From: Phreatobacter sp. | GTDB lineage: Bacteria; Pseudomonadota; Alphaproteobacteria; Rhizobiales; Phreatobacteraceae | Assembly (NCBI RefSeq): GCF_016793595.1 | Contig: NZ_JAEULY010000023.1 | Span: 62,001-126,000, forward strand | Reading direction: 5' to 3' | DNA: 64,000 nucleotides | Shown here: positions 8,624 to 17,224 of the stretch, piece after piece | Position numbering within the stretch: the first letter of the stretch is position 1 | How the letters are laid out: each line of letters begins with the position of its first letter | Program-made: the position numbers and the translations under genes | Notes under the pieces: generated by a model | What the model was told of the DNA's origin: nothing | Seen by the model: the letters and a program-made list of their open reading frames with translations, nothing else | Database searches by the model: none

Positions 8624-9328
8624 ATGTCCGAGATATCTACCGATTCCTGGTCCGAGTTCCGCGACGGGCTGGTCGAACTGTCGCCGGCCATGATCGCCGC
8701 CGCGCCGATCGCCCTGCTCTATGGCGCCATCGCCACGTCCAAGGGCCTGTCGCCGCTGGAGGTGGCCCTCTCCTCGGCGCTGGTCTTCGCCGGCGGCGCG
8801 CAGCTTGCGGCCATCGAACTCTGGACCAACCCGGTGCCCGTCGCCGCACTCGTGCTCTCCACCTTCCTGATCAACGCCCGCTATATCCTGATGAGCGCCT
8901 CGCTCGCCCCGAAGGTGGCCCATCTGCCGTTCTCCGCGAATCTCCTCGGCTTCCACGTATTGGCCGACGAGAACTGGGCATTGGCCGAACGACGCGCGGC
9001 CCGCAGGCGCATCACGGCCGCCTATTTCTTCGGGATGGGCGCGGTGTTCTGGCTCAACTGGGTACTGTGGTCCTGGGCCGGCACGGTGCTCGGCCCGCTG
9101 CTCGGAGACCCCAGGCGGTTCGGCGCCGATTTCGCGTTCACCGCCATTTTCATCGGCCTCGTCGCCGGCTTCGTCACGACGCGGCATCACGGCATCGTGG
9201 TGGTCGCCAGCGCGCTCGCCGCGACCGCGGCCTACGTCGCCTTCGGCTCGCCATGGCACGTCCTGGCCGGCGCTTTCGCCGGCATGGCGGCGGCGGTGAT
9301 CTTCTGGCACGAGGAGAAGGCCGCATGA
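8624..9328 (+). CDS. azlC: Branched-chain amino acid exporter large subunit AzlC
   Basis: This 234-residue polytopic inner-membrane protein forms an AzlCD/BrnFE-type amino acid exporter with AzlD. Family motifs include DGLVELSPAMIAAAPIALLYG (about 11-31), the helix GGAQLAAIELW, and NARYILMSASLAPKV at about residues 85-99. Its stop overlaps the azlD start by ATGA. Known relatives export branched-chain amino acids or analogues. The exact substrate here is inferred from family membership. Confidence 0.92.
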   Translation: MSEISTDSWSEFRDGLVELSPAMIAAAPIALLYGAIATSKGLSPLEVALSSALVFAGGAQLAAIELWTNPVPVAALVLSTFLINARYILMSASLAPKVAHLPFSANLLGFHVLADENWALAERRAARRRITAAYFFGMGAVFWLNWVLWSWAGTVLGPLLGDPRRFGADFAFTAIFIGLVAGFVTTRHHGIVVVASALAATAAYVAFGSPWHVLAGAFAGMAAAVIFWHEEKAA

Positions 9329-9630
9329 GCCTCGATCCGGTCACTCTCGCCGCCATTCTCGGCATGGCGCTCGCGACCTATGCCTGCCGCTTCGGCGGCC
9401 TGATGATCGGCGGGCGGCTCGCCCCCACCGGGCGCACGAAGGCGGCGGTCGATGCCATTCCGCCGGCCGTGCTGACGGCGGTCATCGCGCCGACCCTGCT
9501 GGCGACCGGCTGGCCCGAGACCATTGCCGGCGCGCTGACGATCCTCGCGGCGACGCGCCTGCCCCTGATCGGCGTCATCGGCGTCGGCGTCGCCAGTGTC
9601 GTCGCGCTGCGCTTCCTCGCCGGCGGGTGA
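9325..9630 (+). CDS. azlD: Branched-chain amino acid exporter small subunit AzlD
   Basis: This 101-residue protein has three to four transmembrane helices and is the obligate small partner of AzlC. The start is the ATG at 9325, which overlaps the azlC stop. Typical AzlD features are the N-terminal ATYACRFGGLMIGGRL (about 17-32), an AVDAIPPAVLTAVIAP helix and a short C-terminus. The length matches the family. An open frame runs upstream into azlC but is only antiphase read-through. Confidence 0.92.
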   Translation: MSLDPVTLAAILGMALATYACRFGGLMIGGRLAPTGRTKAAVDAIPPAVLTAVIAPTLLATGWPETIAGALTILAATRLPLIGVIGVGVASVVALRFLAGG

Positions 9631-9637
9631 CGGGACC

Positions 9638-10516
9638 TCAGCCTCTGGATCGGCCGATGCCAAGCGCGACGCAGAGGCCGGACACGACCACCAGCCCCAT
9701 GCCGGCAAAGGTCATGAGGTCCGGCCGCTCGCCGAAGAACGCCACGCCGAAGGTCAGCGCGAAGAACGACTTGGTATAGTTGAACGGCCCGACGTCGGCG
9801 ACCGAACCGAGCCGGAACGCGAGCATCACGGCTGCCTGCCCGCCCGCGAGCAGGACCCCGGACAGGGCGAGCTGAAGCACTTCCTGCCGGGTCATCGGCA
9901 CGAAGCCCTGGGCGGTTGCCACGGCGGCGGCGATGATCATCACGACGCCGACGGTCGAGAGCGTCACCGCGGTATTCGAGATGCTCAGCGGCAGGCGGCG
10001 GGCGGTCAGGTCGCGGAAAGCGAAGCAGACCAGCGTGATCAGCACGAGACCCATGGTCGGATCGAAACCGGCGGCTGTCGGCTTGGCGATCAGGAGGATG
10101 CCGAAGAAGCCGAGCAGCACCAGGCCCCACTGCGCCAGCGTGATCCGCTCCTTCAGGACGATGGCGGCCGCCGGCAGCAGCAGCAGCGGCACGGATTGCG
10201 ACACCGCCGTCACGTCGCCGATGGGCAGGCGCGTGAACGCGACGATCAGGCAGAAGATGCCGAGCGCCTCCGAAAGCGAGCGCAGCGTGACGAGCGGGCT
10301 GGCAACGCCGGAAAAGGCCGATTTCGGCCGTGCGACGGCGATGAAGGCGAGCACGGCAAGGGTCGCGAACAGGCCTCTCACGGCCATGGTCTGCGCCACC
10401 GGCACGGTGACCGCCGTCGCCTTGACCAGTGCGTCGTTGGAGGCGAACAGGCCCATGGCCAGCGTCATCGACGCCATGCCGAGCCGGGCGCTGCGCCGGG
10501 CCGTTTCCTCGCTCAC
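9638..10516 (-). CDS. EamA/DMT-superfamily transporter
   Basis: This 292-residue drug/metabolite transporter has ten predicted transmembrane helices arranged as two EamA repeats (about residues 13-140 and 155-285). The N-terminal repeat begins MTLAMGLFASNDALVKAT, and the first repeat ends near GLVLLGFFGILLIAKP. The GTG start at 10516 overlaps the kdsD stop (GTGA), so it is co-translated with kdsD. Substrates of this family are diverse (metabolites, nucleotide sugars, drugs), and nothing in the sequence fixes this one. It converges on azlD, with only 7 bp between stop codons. Confidence 0.88.
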   Translation of the reverse strand: MSEETARRSARLGMASMTLAMGLFASNDALVKATAVTVPVAQTMAVRGLFATLAVLAFIAVARPKSAFSGVASPLVTLRSLSEALGIFCLIVAFTRLPIGDVTAVSQSVPLLLLPAAAIVLKERITLAQWGLVLLGFFGILLIAKPTAAGFDPTMGLVLITLVCFAFRDLTARRLPLSISNTAVTLSTVGVVMIIAAAVATAQGFVPMTRQEVLQLALSGVLLAGGQAAVMLAFRLGSVADVGPFNYTKSFFALTFGVAFFGERPDLMTFAGMGLVVVSGLCVALGIGRSRG

Positions 10517-11496
10517 GCCACACCCGCGCGCAGCAGGTCGTGCACGTGCAGGATGCCGACCGGGCGGCCGTCCTCGACCGCGAAGAGCGCGGTGATCTTA
10601 GTGCGGTTGACCAGTTCCAGCACCTCGCTGGCGAGCTGATCGGGCCGCGCCGTCTTGGGCGTGCGGTTCATCACCTCGTCGACCGGTCGCCCGAGCAGGT
10701 CGGCGGCCATATGGCGGCGCAGGTCGCCGTCGGTGACGATGCCCGCGAGGCGCCCCGCCGGATCGGTGACGCCGCAGCAGCCGAAACCCTTGCGGGTCAT
10801 CTCGATCAGCACGTCGGCCATCGGCGTGCCGAGGGGCTTCAGCGGCAGGGCTTCGCCGGAATGCATGACGTCGCGCACCTGCGCCAGCAGCGCGCCGAGC
10901 TTGCCGCCGGGGTGGAAGTCGCGGAAATCGGCTGCGGTGAAGCCGCGCTGCTCGAGAAGAGCGATGGCCAGCGCGTCGCCGATGGCGAGCTGCATCAGCG
11001 TCGATGTGGTGGGCGCAAGACCGTTCGGGCAGGCTTCCTCGGCGCGCGGCAGCACGAGCGCGATGTCGGCGGCCTTGCCGAGGGCGGAATCCGCCGCCGC
11101 CGTGATCGCCACGAGCCCGACGCCGAACCGGCGGGAGAAGGCGACGAGGTCGCGCAGTTCCGCCGTCTCGCCGGACCATGACAGCGCCAGCAGCACGTCG
11201 TCGGGGGTCACCATGCCAAGGTCGCCGTGGCTCGCCTCGCCGGCATGGACGAAGAAGGCGGGCGTGCCGGTGGAGGCAAGCGTCGCGGCGATCTTGCGCC
11301 CGACATGGCCGGACTTGCCCATGCCGGTGACGATGACTCGGCCCTTCGCGGCCTTCAGCCGCGCCACGGCCGCCGCGAAGGGCTCGCCGAGCCCGTTGGC
11401 AAGCCCCACCTGCAGGGCCGCGAGCCCGGCGGCCTCCACGGCGAGCGTGCGGAGCGCCGAGGCAAGGGGGCTGGACGGGCTGTTATCCGTGGACAT
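10513..11496 (-). CDS. kdsD: D-arabinose-5-phosphate isomerase (KpsF/GutQ family)
   Basis: This enzyme converts ribulose-5-phosphate to arabinose-5-phosphate, the first step towards Kdo for lipopolysaccharide. The 327 residues comprise an SIS domain (about 40-175, with GMGKSGHVGRKIAATLASTG and WSGETAEL) followed by two CBS domains (about 205-320), the canonical architecture and length. The ATG at 11496 is the only good start. The downstream gene is the EamA transporter, coupled by GTGA. The region upstream (11497-11650) is shared with the divergent outer-membrane barrel gene. Confidence 0.93.
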   Translation of the reverse strand: MSTDNSPSSPLASALRTLAVEAAGLAALQVGLANGLGEPFAAAVARLKAAKGRVIVTGMGKSGHVGRKIAATLASTGTPAFFVHAGEASHGDLGMVTPDDVLLALSWSGETAELRDLVAFSRRFGVGLVAITAAADSALGKAADIALVLPRAEEACPNGLAPTTSTLMQLAIGDALAIALLEQRGFTAADFRDFHPGGKLGALLAQVRDVMHSGEALPLKPLGTPMADVLIEMTRKGFGCCGVTDPAGRLAGIVTDGDLRRHMAADLLGRPVDEVMNRTPKTARPDQLASEVLELVNRTKITALFAVEDGRPVGILHVHDLLRAGVA

Positions 11497-11650
11497 CGAA
11501 CCTAATTCGCTCGGGGGGAGGCCGTCCGTCTAACACGACCGCTCTCGCGGCGCATCCCTCGCGCTGCGGAGGTGCGATGCCGGCGTCAACCCGCTGTTAA
11601 CCACGGCTCTTTACCTCTTGTTGAGAATTTCAGCAGGGGAACCGCCGATC

Positions 11651-13564
11651 GTGGGCCGAGCCGCCCGCCGCATTCTCGGTATCGTCGTCACCGCGCTCGT
11701 CCTTGGCTGGGCGGGTGCGTCGGCGCATGCCCAGCGGCTGCGCACGATTCCGCCGGCCCCATCCTCGGACGATACGTCTCGCACGGAAGCCTGGCAGGGC
11801 CTGCCGCAGGTCGAGCCCGAATCTCCCGCCCCGGCCGCGCAGCCGCGCACCGACGCGGAGGCGGCAGGACTGCGCACGACCCGGCCGGCGGCGCCCGCGG
11901 CAGCGCGCACTCTCGGCGCGCAGCGCGATGCCGAGCGCGCGCAGTCGCGCCGCGCGCCCTGGACCGCGACGCCCGCGCGCCCCGCCCCCCTCGCGCCGGA
12001 TGCCGGCGTCGCGCCGCCGCCGCCCGACAGCGCGGCCGCCCGCCGCCCGACATCCCAGCCCGCCCCGATGGCGAGCCGCCGGACCGGGCGGATGCCACGC
12101 CGGCCGGCCGAACCGGCAGCGAGCCAGACCGGCCGCCTCGTCGGCCTGCGCACTTTCACCACCACCGCCCCTTCCGCGCGCGCGCCGAGCCAGCTGGCGC
12201 CGGGCCGCGACGACGGTCGCGCGCTCGACCGGGGTCTGCGCGGCGTCGCCGTGCCGGTCCAGCCGCGCCGTCCCGTCGACGTGCCCATCGTCACCGAGCG
12301 CAGCCAGCAGCCGGCAGGCCGGGTGCTGCCCAACGCCAATCCCCTCGGCCGCAACACGATCATCGATCCGCGCACCGGCGAGGTCATCTCCTATGATCGC
12401 CGGCCGCAACAGGAGGCCGACCCGTTCGCGCCCGCCGGCCTGCGCGTCGGCACCTTCATCGTGACGCCGACGGTCGATGCCACGCTCGGCTACGATTCCA
12501 ATCCGCGCCGCCTGCCGTCCGGCGGGCAGGGCTCGCTGTTCACCCAGTCCTACGGTGAGTTGCAGGCGCGCTCGGACTGGTCGCGTCATGAGCTCACCGC
12601 CCGCATCCGCGGCACCTATTCGGCCTATTTCTCCGATCCCGGCGTCAACCGGCCCGACCTGAACGCCGTCGCCACCGGCCGGATCGACGTTTCGCGCGAC
12701 ACGCGGATCGAAACCGAGGCCCGCCACAACCTGACCGCGACCTCGCCGGGCTCGTCGAACCTGCCATCGTCCCCGGACGGCCTGCGCAACCTGCCGCTGA
12801 TCCGCCAGTTCGGCGCCTCCGCCAGGCTCGTGCAGGACATCGGCCGCTTGCAGGTCTCGCTGCGCGGCACGTTCGACCGCTACACCCACGACGATGCCGT
12901 CACCAATGCCGGCGCGGTCATCCCGCAGGCCGAGCGCGACTACAACGCCTATGGCGGCCGGCTTCGCGTCTCCTACGAGGCGACGCCGGGGCTGCGTCCC
13001 TTCGTCGAGGCGGGAATCGAGCAGCGCCATTTCGACCGCCTCGTCTCCTCGGGCGGCACGTTGCAGGGCTCGACGGCGACCACCTACCGCATCGGCTCGA
13101 CCTTCGAGCTGACGCGCCTGATCACCGGCGAGATTTCCGCCGGCTACCTGATCCGCGACAATCGCGAACCGACCTTCGGCGACATCCGCGTTCCCGTCTT
13201 CGACGCGGCGCTCACCTGGACGCCGACAGCCCTGACCACCGTGCGCCTCACCGCCAGGTCGATCATCGACGAGAGCTTCACCACCGGCGCGTCCGGCCTC
13301 CAGCGCCGCGACGTCGCGGTGGAGCTGGAGCATTCGTTCCGGCGCTGGCTGATCGGCACCGCGCGGCTCGCCTACGGGCAGGACATCTATCAGGGCACGA
13401 CGCGCGTCGACCAGCGCATGGTGGCCTCGGTCAATCTCGTCTATCGCGCCTCGCGCAACATGCAGATCCGGGGCGAGGTGCGCCGCGAGGCGCTGTTCTC
13501 GAACCAGGCCGGCCAGAGCTACTCGGCCAATGTCGTGCTGCTGGGCCTGCGCCTCCAGCGCTGA
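11651..13564 (+). CDS. Outer-membrane beta-barrel protein (BBP2-type) with long proline/arginine-rich N-terminal region
   Basis: This protein of about 637 residues has a signal peptide (ARRILGIVVTALVLGWAGAS, ending AHA), then about 160 residues rich in Pro, Ala and Arg. A 400-residue region of alternating beta strands follows, starting near VGTFIVTPTVDATLGYDSN, a motif typical of the BBP2/OMP_b-brl families. The C-terminus (VVLLGLRLQR) is a plausible final strand. I chose the GTG at 11651, which has AGGGGA 10 bases upstream. A TTG at 11618 would add 11 residues before the signal peptide. Function beyond an outer-membrane barrel is unknown. Confidence 0.82.
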   Translation: MGRAARRILGIVVTALVLGWAGASAHAQRLRTIPPAPSSDDTSRTEAWQGLPQVEPESPAPAAQPRTDAEAAGLRTTRPAAPAAARTLGAQRDAERAQSRRAPWTATPARPAPLAPDAGVAPPPPDSAAARRPTSQPAPMASRRTGRMPRRPAEPAASQTGRLVGLRTFTTTAPSARAPSQLAPGRDDGRALDRGLRGVAVPVQPRRPVDVPIVTERSQQPAGRVLPNANPLGRNTIIDPRTGEVISYDRRPQQEADPFAPAGLRVGTFIVTPTVDATLGYDSNPRRLPSGGQGSLFTQSYGELQARSDWSRHELTARIRGTYSAYFSDPGVNRPDLNAVATGRIDVSRDTRIETEARHNLTATSPGSSNLPSSPDGLRNLPLIRQFGASARLVQDIGRLQVSLRGTFDRYTHDDAVTNAGAVIPQAERDYNAYGGRLRVSYEATPGLRPFVEAGIEQRHFDRLVSSGGTLQGSTATTYRIGSTFELTRLITGEISAGYLIRDNREPTFGDIRVPVFDAALTWTPTALTTVRLTARSIIDESFTTGASGLQRRDVAVELEHSFRRWLIGTARLAYGQDIYQGTTRVDQRMVASVNLVYRASRNMQIRGEVRREALFSNQAGQSYSANVVLLGLRLQR

Positions 13565-13665
13565 CGCTTCCTCCCCACCATCGCCGCCAATGACTGAATA
13601 GGAACAAAATGTGAGATATTGCCCATATTAGTGCTTTATTCAACCTTACCGTGCATAATCGTTGA

Positions 13666-14103
13666 ATGACACGGCTTGCGACAGGCTGGCATGACCTCGG
13701 AACGCGCAACGATGGCGCGGCGGCGGTCGAGTTCGCGATCATCATCCCGGTCTTCCTGATGATCGTCTTCGGCATCATCACCTTCGGCGCCTATCTCAGC
13801 GTCGTCCACAGCGTCCAGCAGCTCGCGGCCGAAGCCGCCCGCGCCTCGATCGGGGGCTTGAGCGACGCCGAACGCGTGACCCTCGCCGAGGCGAATATCC
13901 GCAACCATGTCGGCGCCTATATCCTCATCGAGCCGGCAAGACTGGTGGTCGAACAGGCGACGACCGATTCACTGACTGCCACCTTCTCCGTTCGGCTGCG
14001 CTACGACGCCGCCGGCATGTTCATCTTCCAGCTCCCCAACTTCGTGCCGATGCCGCCGCCGCAGATCGTCCGTTCCGCGGCGATCCAGCGCGGCGGCTAC
14101 TGA
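13666..14103 (+). CDS. TadE-family pseudopilin-like protein
   Basis: This 145-residue protein has the TadE signature near its N-terminus: GAAAVEFAIIIPVFLMIVFGI (about residues 18-38), where the glutamate follows a prepilin-peptidase-like hydrophobic boundary. TadE proteins are minor pseudopilins of Flp/Tad pili, inserted in the inner membrane and processed by a TadV/CpaA peptidase. The ATG at 13666 has no clear Shine-Dalgarno. The 100-bp upstream region is markedly AT-rich and includes CATAAT, so the promoter probably lies there. It is followed 12 bp later by a TadG-like gene, and no other tad genes are present in the window. Confidence 0.87.
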   Translation: MTRLATGWHDLGTRNDGAAAVEFAIIIPVFLMIVFGIITFGAYLSVVHSVQQLAAEAARASIGGLSDAERVTLAEANIRNHVGAYILIEPARLVVEQATTDSLTATFSVRLRYDAAGMFIFQLPNFVPMPPPQIVRSAAIQRGGY

Positions 14104-14115
14104 CTGGAGGTCGCG

Positions 14116-15783
14116 ATGCGCATGCGCCTTCGACAGTTCCGGCAGGACCGGCGCGGCTCCGTCGCCGTGATCTCGGCCGGCACCACCATCGCCATCATGG
14201 GGTTCGCGGCCCTCAGCGTCGATCTCGGCAAGGTCTCCGTCGACCGGCGGCGCGCCCAGAGCGTCACCGACCTCGCCGCGATCGCCGCCGCGAGCGACAT
14301 GGCCCGTGCCGCACGCGCGGCGACCGCCACGACCGCGCGCAACGCTCTGCCCGACGGAACCACGGTGGGGGTGGAGACGGGGCTCTACACGCCGGATGCC
14401 TCGGTGCCGGCGGCACACCGCTTCCGGCCGATGACGGGGCCCGGCGCCAATGCCGCGCGGGTCACGCTCGATACCGAGAGCGAGTTCCTGTTCGCCCGCA
14501 TGCTGACCGGCCAGCGGGCCATGGCCATCCGCACCACCGCCACGGCCGCGACGACCTCGTTCGCCGCCTTCGCCATCGGTTCGCGCCTGCTGGCGCTCGA
14601 CGGCGGGCTGCTCAACAATCTGCTCGGCGCGCTGCTCGGCACCAGCGCCTCGCTCTCCGTCATGGACTATCAGGCTCTCGCCGACGCCCGCATCGACCTG
14701 TTCCAGTTCCTTCCCGCGCTGGCGCGCCAGACCCGCATCGAGGCCGCGACCTACGACCAGCTGCTCGCCTCCAACGTGAAGCTCGTCGATGTCGTTGGCG
14801 CCATGGCGGCGAGCACGCTGGGGCCTGCCGGCGCGCCGACCACCGCGAGCCGGGCGCTCGGCCAGATCGCGCTAGGGTTGCGCGGCACGACGACGACCAT
14901 GCCGCTGTCCTCGCTGGTCAATGTCGGCCCCTACGGCGCCATCCCGGTGGGACAGGCGCCGGCGGCCGGCGTCGCGGTCTCGGCCCTGGACCTCGCGACC
15001 GCCGCGGCGCAGATCGCCAATGGCGCGCGCCAGGTGGAGGTGGCGCTCGGCGCCAACCTGCCCGGCATCGCCTCCGCGTCTCTCAAACTCGCCATCGGCG
15101 AACGGCCGGTCGGCACGAGCTGGGTGACGGTCAGCGCCATCGGCGCGAGCGTCCACACCGCGCAGACGCGCCTCATCCTCACGGCGAGGCTGCTCGGGAC
15201 CGGCAACATCGCCTCCGTCAACCTGCCGCTCTACGTCGAGATCGCCTCGGCGACAGCACGGCTCACGGCCATCCAGTGCGGCTTCCCGGACGCCTCCTTC
15301 TCGACCATGACGCTCGGCGTGACGCCGGCCGTGGTCGACGCCTGGATCGGCGACGTTCCCGCCGCGCAGTTCATCAATTTCCGGACGCCGCCGACCGCAA
15401 CGCCGGCCGCGCTCGTCGATACGTTGCTGCTGAAGGTGCGTGGCCGCGCCCATGCGACCGTCACCAACATGGCCCCGCAGCCGGTCACCTTCTCGATGGC
15501 CGAGATCGCGCGGCGGACGAAGAAAACAGTCGGCACGACCGACTTCACCCGCTCGCTGCTGATGCGGCTCATCGCCGATCTGTCGCTGGACGTGGAACTG
15601 CTTGGCCTGGGGCTTGGCCTGCCCGGCGCGGTCGAGGGCACGGTGGTCGGGATCGTCAACACCGCGACGCCCTCGCTCGACCAGTTGATCAACCAGGTTC
15701 TGGCCACGCTCGGCATCGGCCTCGGTCAGGCCGACGTCTGGGGTCTTGGCCTTAGATGCGACGGAGCGGTGCTGGTGCACTAG
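14116..15783 (+). CDS. TadG-family pilus-assembly-related protein
   Basis: This 555-residue protein begins with a TadG-like N-terminus (QDRRGSVAVISAGTTIAIMG, residues about 10-29). A single membrane helix and the usual VDLGKVSVDRRRAQSVTDLAAIAAA follow. The remaining roughly 500 residues are extracytoplasmic and Ala/Thr/Val-rich, of the DUF2134-like type, without an obvious von Willebrand domain. The ATG at 14116 follows GGAGG at 5-6 bases. It is likely co-transcribed with the TadE gene. A role in pilus or surface-structure assembly is inferred from the N-terminus only. Confidence 0.83.
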   Translation: MRMRLRQFRQDRRGSVAVISAGTTIAIMGFAALSVDLGKVSVDRRRAQSVTDLAAIAAASDMARAARAATATTARNALPDGTTVGVETGLYTPDASVPAAHRFRPMTGPGANAARVTLDTESEFLFARMLTGQRAMAIRTTATAATTSFAAFAIGSRLLALDGGLLNNLLGALLGTSASLSVMDYQALADARIDLFQFLPALARQTRIEAATYDQLLASNVKLVDVVGAMAASTLGPAGAPTTASRALGQIALGLRGTTTTMPLSSLVNVGPYGAIPVGQAPAAGVAVSALDLATAAAQIANGARQVEVALGANLPGIASASLKLAIGERPVGTSWVTVSAIGASVHTAQTRLILTARLLGTGNIASVNLPLYVEIASATARLTAIQCGFPDASFSTMTLGVTPAVVDAWIGDVPAAQFINFRTPPTATPAALVDTLLLKVRGRAHATVTNMAPQPVTFSMAEIARRTKKTVGTTDFTRSLLMRLIADLSLDVELLGLGLGLPGAVEGTVVGIVNTATPSLDQLINQVLATLGIGLGQADVWGLGLRCDGAVLVH

Positions 15784-15836
15784 CGAGCCGAAGCGAGACT
15801 TCTCCCCGGCGACCTGTCCAGCAAGCCGGGTTGAGC

Positions 15837-15873
15837 GGAAGGGGGCCGGACGTCGAGCACCCGGCCCCCTTCC
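15837..15873. terminator. Bidirectional hairpin between convergent tadG-like and galU genes
   Basis: A perfect 13-bp inverted repeat (GGAAGGGGGCCGG at 15837-15849, complement at 15861-15873) with an 11-base loop sits between the stop codons at 15783 (+) and 15888 (-). It has no long U-tract, but the position and stability fit a shared terminator. Confidence 0.7.
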
Positions 15874-15887
15874 AAACTCTCCGGAAA

Positions 15888-16775
15888 TCAGCCCTTCGCC
15901 AGCCGCGCGATCTCCGCCTTCAGCGGGCCGGACAGGTCGTCGCGGCGCATGGCATAGGCGAGATTGGCGGTCAGGAAGCCGAGCTTCGTGCCGGTATCGT
16001 GAATCTCGCCGTCGAAGGTGAAGCCGAAGAACGGCTGCTGGTTCTTGAGCTTCAGCATGCCGTCGGTGAGCTGGATCTCGCCGCCTGCGCCGCGCTCCTG
16101 GGTCTCGAGAATCCTGAAAATGTCCGGCTGGAGGATGTAGCGGCCGGAGATCGCGATGTTCGAGGGCGCGGTGCCCTTCGGCGGCTTCTCGACCATCTCG
16201 CCGATCTCATAGGCGCCCGCCGCGGCCGGCTTGCCCTTGCCGATGATGCCGTACTGATGCGTCTCGCTGTCCGGCACCTCGTAGCCGGCGATATAGTTGC
16301 CGCCGGTGGCGTTGTAGGCCTCGATCATCGCGGCGATGCAGCCTTTGCTGCCGGCCTTGGCGAGGTGCAGCATGTCCGGCAGCAAGAGGGCGAAGGGCTC
16401 GTCGCCAACGATGTCGCGCGCGCACCAGACCGCATGGCCGAGGCCCAGCGGCTCCTGCTGGCGGGTGAAAGAGGTCGCGCCGGCGGACGGCAGATCGCGC
16501 TTCAGCTCTTCCAGCTGCGACGTCTTGTTGCGCGCGGCCAGCGTCGTGTCGAGCTCGAAAGCCTTGTCGAAATGATCCTCGATCACCTGCTTGTTGCGGC
16601 CGGTGACGAAGACGAAATGCTCGATCCCCGCCTCGCGGGCCTCGTCCACCACGTGCTGGATCACCGGGCGGTCGACGACGGTCAGCATTTCCTTCGGGAT
16701 CGCCTTCGTGGCGGGCAGGAAGCGCGTGCCGAGACCGGCGACCGGAAACACGGCCTTGCGAATGCGACGAACCAT
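15888..16775 (-). CDS. galU: UTP-glucose-1-phosphate uridylyltransferase
   Basis: GalU makes UDP-glucose from UTP and glucose-1-phosphate in the cytoplasm. The 295 residues match the family length. The nucleotide-binding motif [21 protein letters not shown] lies at about 11-31, followed by [21 protein letters not shown] and later the catalytic [10 protein letters not shown]. It lies at the 3' end of a minus-strand run that begins with opgH, 80 bp after a small membrane-protein gene. It would supply the donor sugar for OpgH. The 80-bp gap could hold its own promoter. Confidence 0.96.
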   Translation of the reverse strand: MVRRIRKAVFPVAGLGTRFLPATKAIPKEMLTVVDRPVIQHVVDEAREAGIEHFVFVTGRNKQVIEDHFDKAFELDTTLAARNKTSQLEELKRDLPSAGATSFTRQQEPLGLGHAVWCARDIVGDEPFALLLPDMLHLAKAGSKGCIAAMIEAYNATGGNYIAGYEVPDSETHQYGIIGKGKPAAAGAYEIGEMVEKPPKGTAPSNIAISGRYILQPDIFRILETQERGAGGEIQLTDGMLKLKNQQPFFGFTFDGEIHDTGTKLGFLTANLAYAMRRDDLSGPLKAEIARLAKG

Positions 16776-16855
16776 GAAGGAGACCTCGTGGACTGATATG
16801 CGCGCTCATCTAGCGCGACAAAGCTGAACGCCGGGTGAGCGGAAATGTACCGCCT

Positions 16856-17224
16856 CTAGCCCTGGGCCGGCAATGTCAGCAGCTTCCAGGCGCACCAGAG
16901 CACGATGGCCGCCAGCGCGACGCCGCAGAGCGCGAACCATGCCATGTTGAACCAGTACGATCCCGGCCTGTCGCCGCGCGCGACCATCTCGCGCCAGACC
17001 GCGAACTCGCCCTTTCGCCAGCCGTCGAGGACCTGCCAGAGCGTCAGGCCGGCCAGCGGCGCCGCCAGCAGGATCGCGATGACGAAGGGCGCCGCCGGGT
17101 GGCCCGACGCGGCCGCGACGCCCGCATAGAGGGCAAGACCAAGACTGCCGGACAGGACCGCGGTCATGGCGATCCGCCGGAGGATCGCGGCGAGACCGTC
17201 CGGCTCGGGCATGTCGTTCGTCAT
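16856..17224 (-). CDS. Small membrane protein of unknown function
   Basis: I do not recognise a family. The 122-residue protein has hydrophobic helices at about residues 18-40, 45-63 and 93-115, with a charged segment between (WRKGEFAVWREMVARGDRPGS). The start ATG at 17224 overlaps the stop of the upstream secreted-protein gene (ATGA), so the two are translationally coupled and probably act together at the envelope. It sits between opgH/fkbM and galU. Confidence 0.75.
   Translation of the reverse strand: MTNDMPEPDGLAAILRRIAMTAVLSGSLGLALYAGVAAASGHPAAPFVIAILLAAPLAGLTLWQVLDGWRKGEFAVWREMVARGDRPGSYWFNMAWFALCGVALAAIVLWCAWKLLTLPAQG

Noticed and set aside
11618..11650. TTG start at 11618 for the outer-membrane barrel gene
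   Set aside because: It would add 11 residues ahead of the positively charged start of the signal peptide. The GTG at 11651 has AGGGGA at suitable distance and gives a normal signal peptide.
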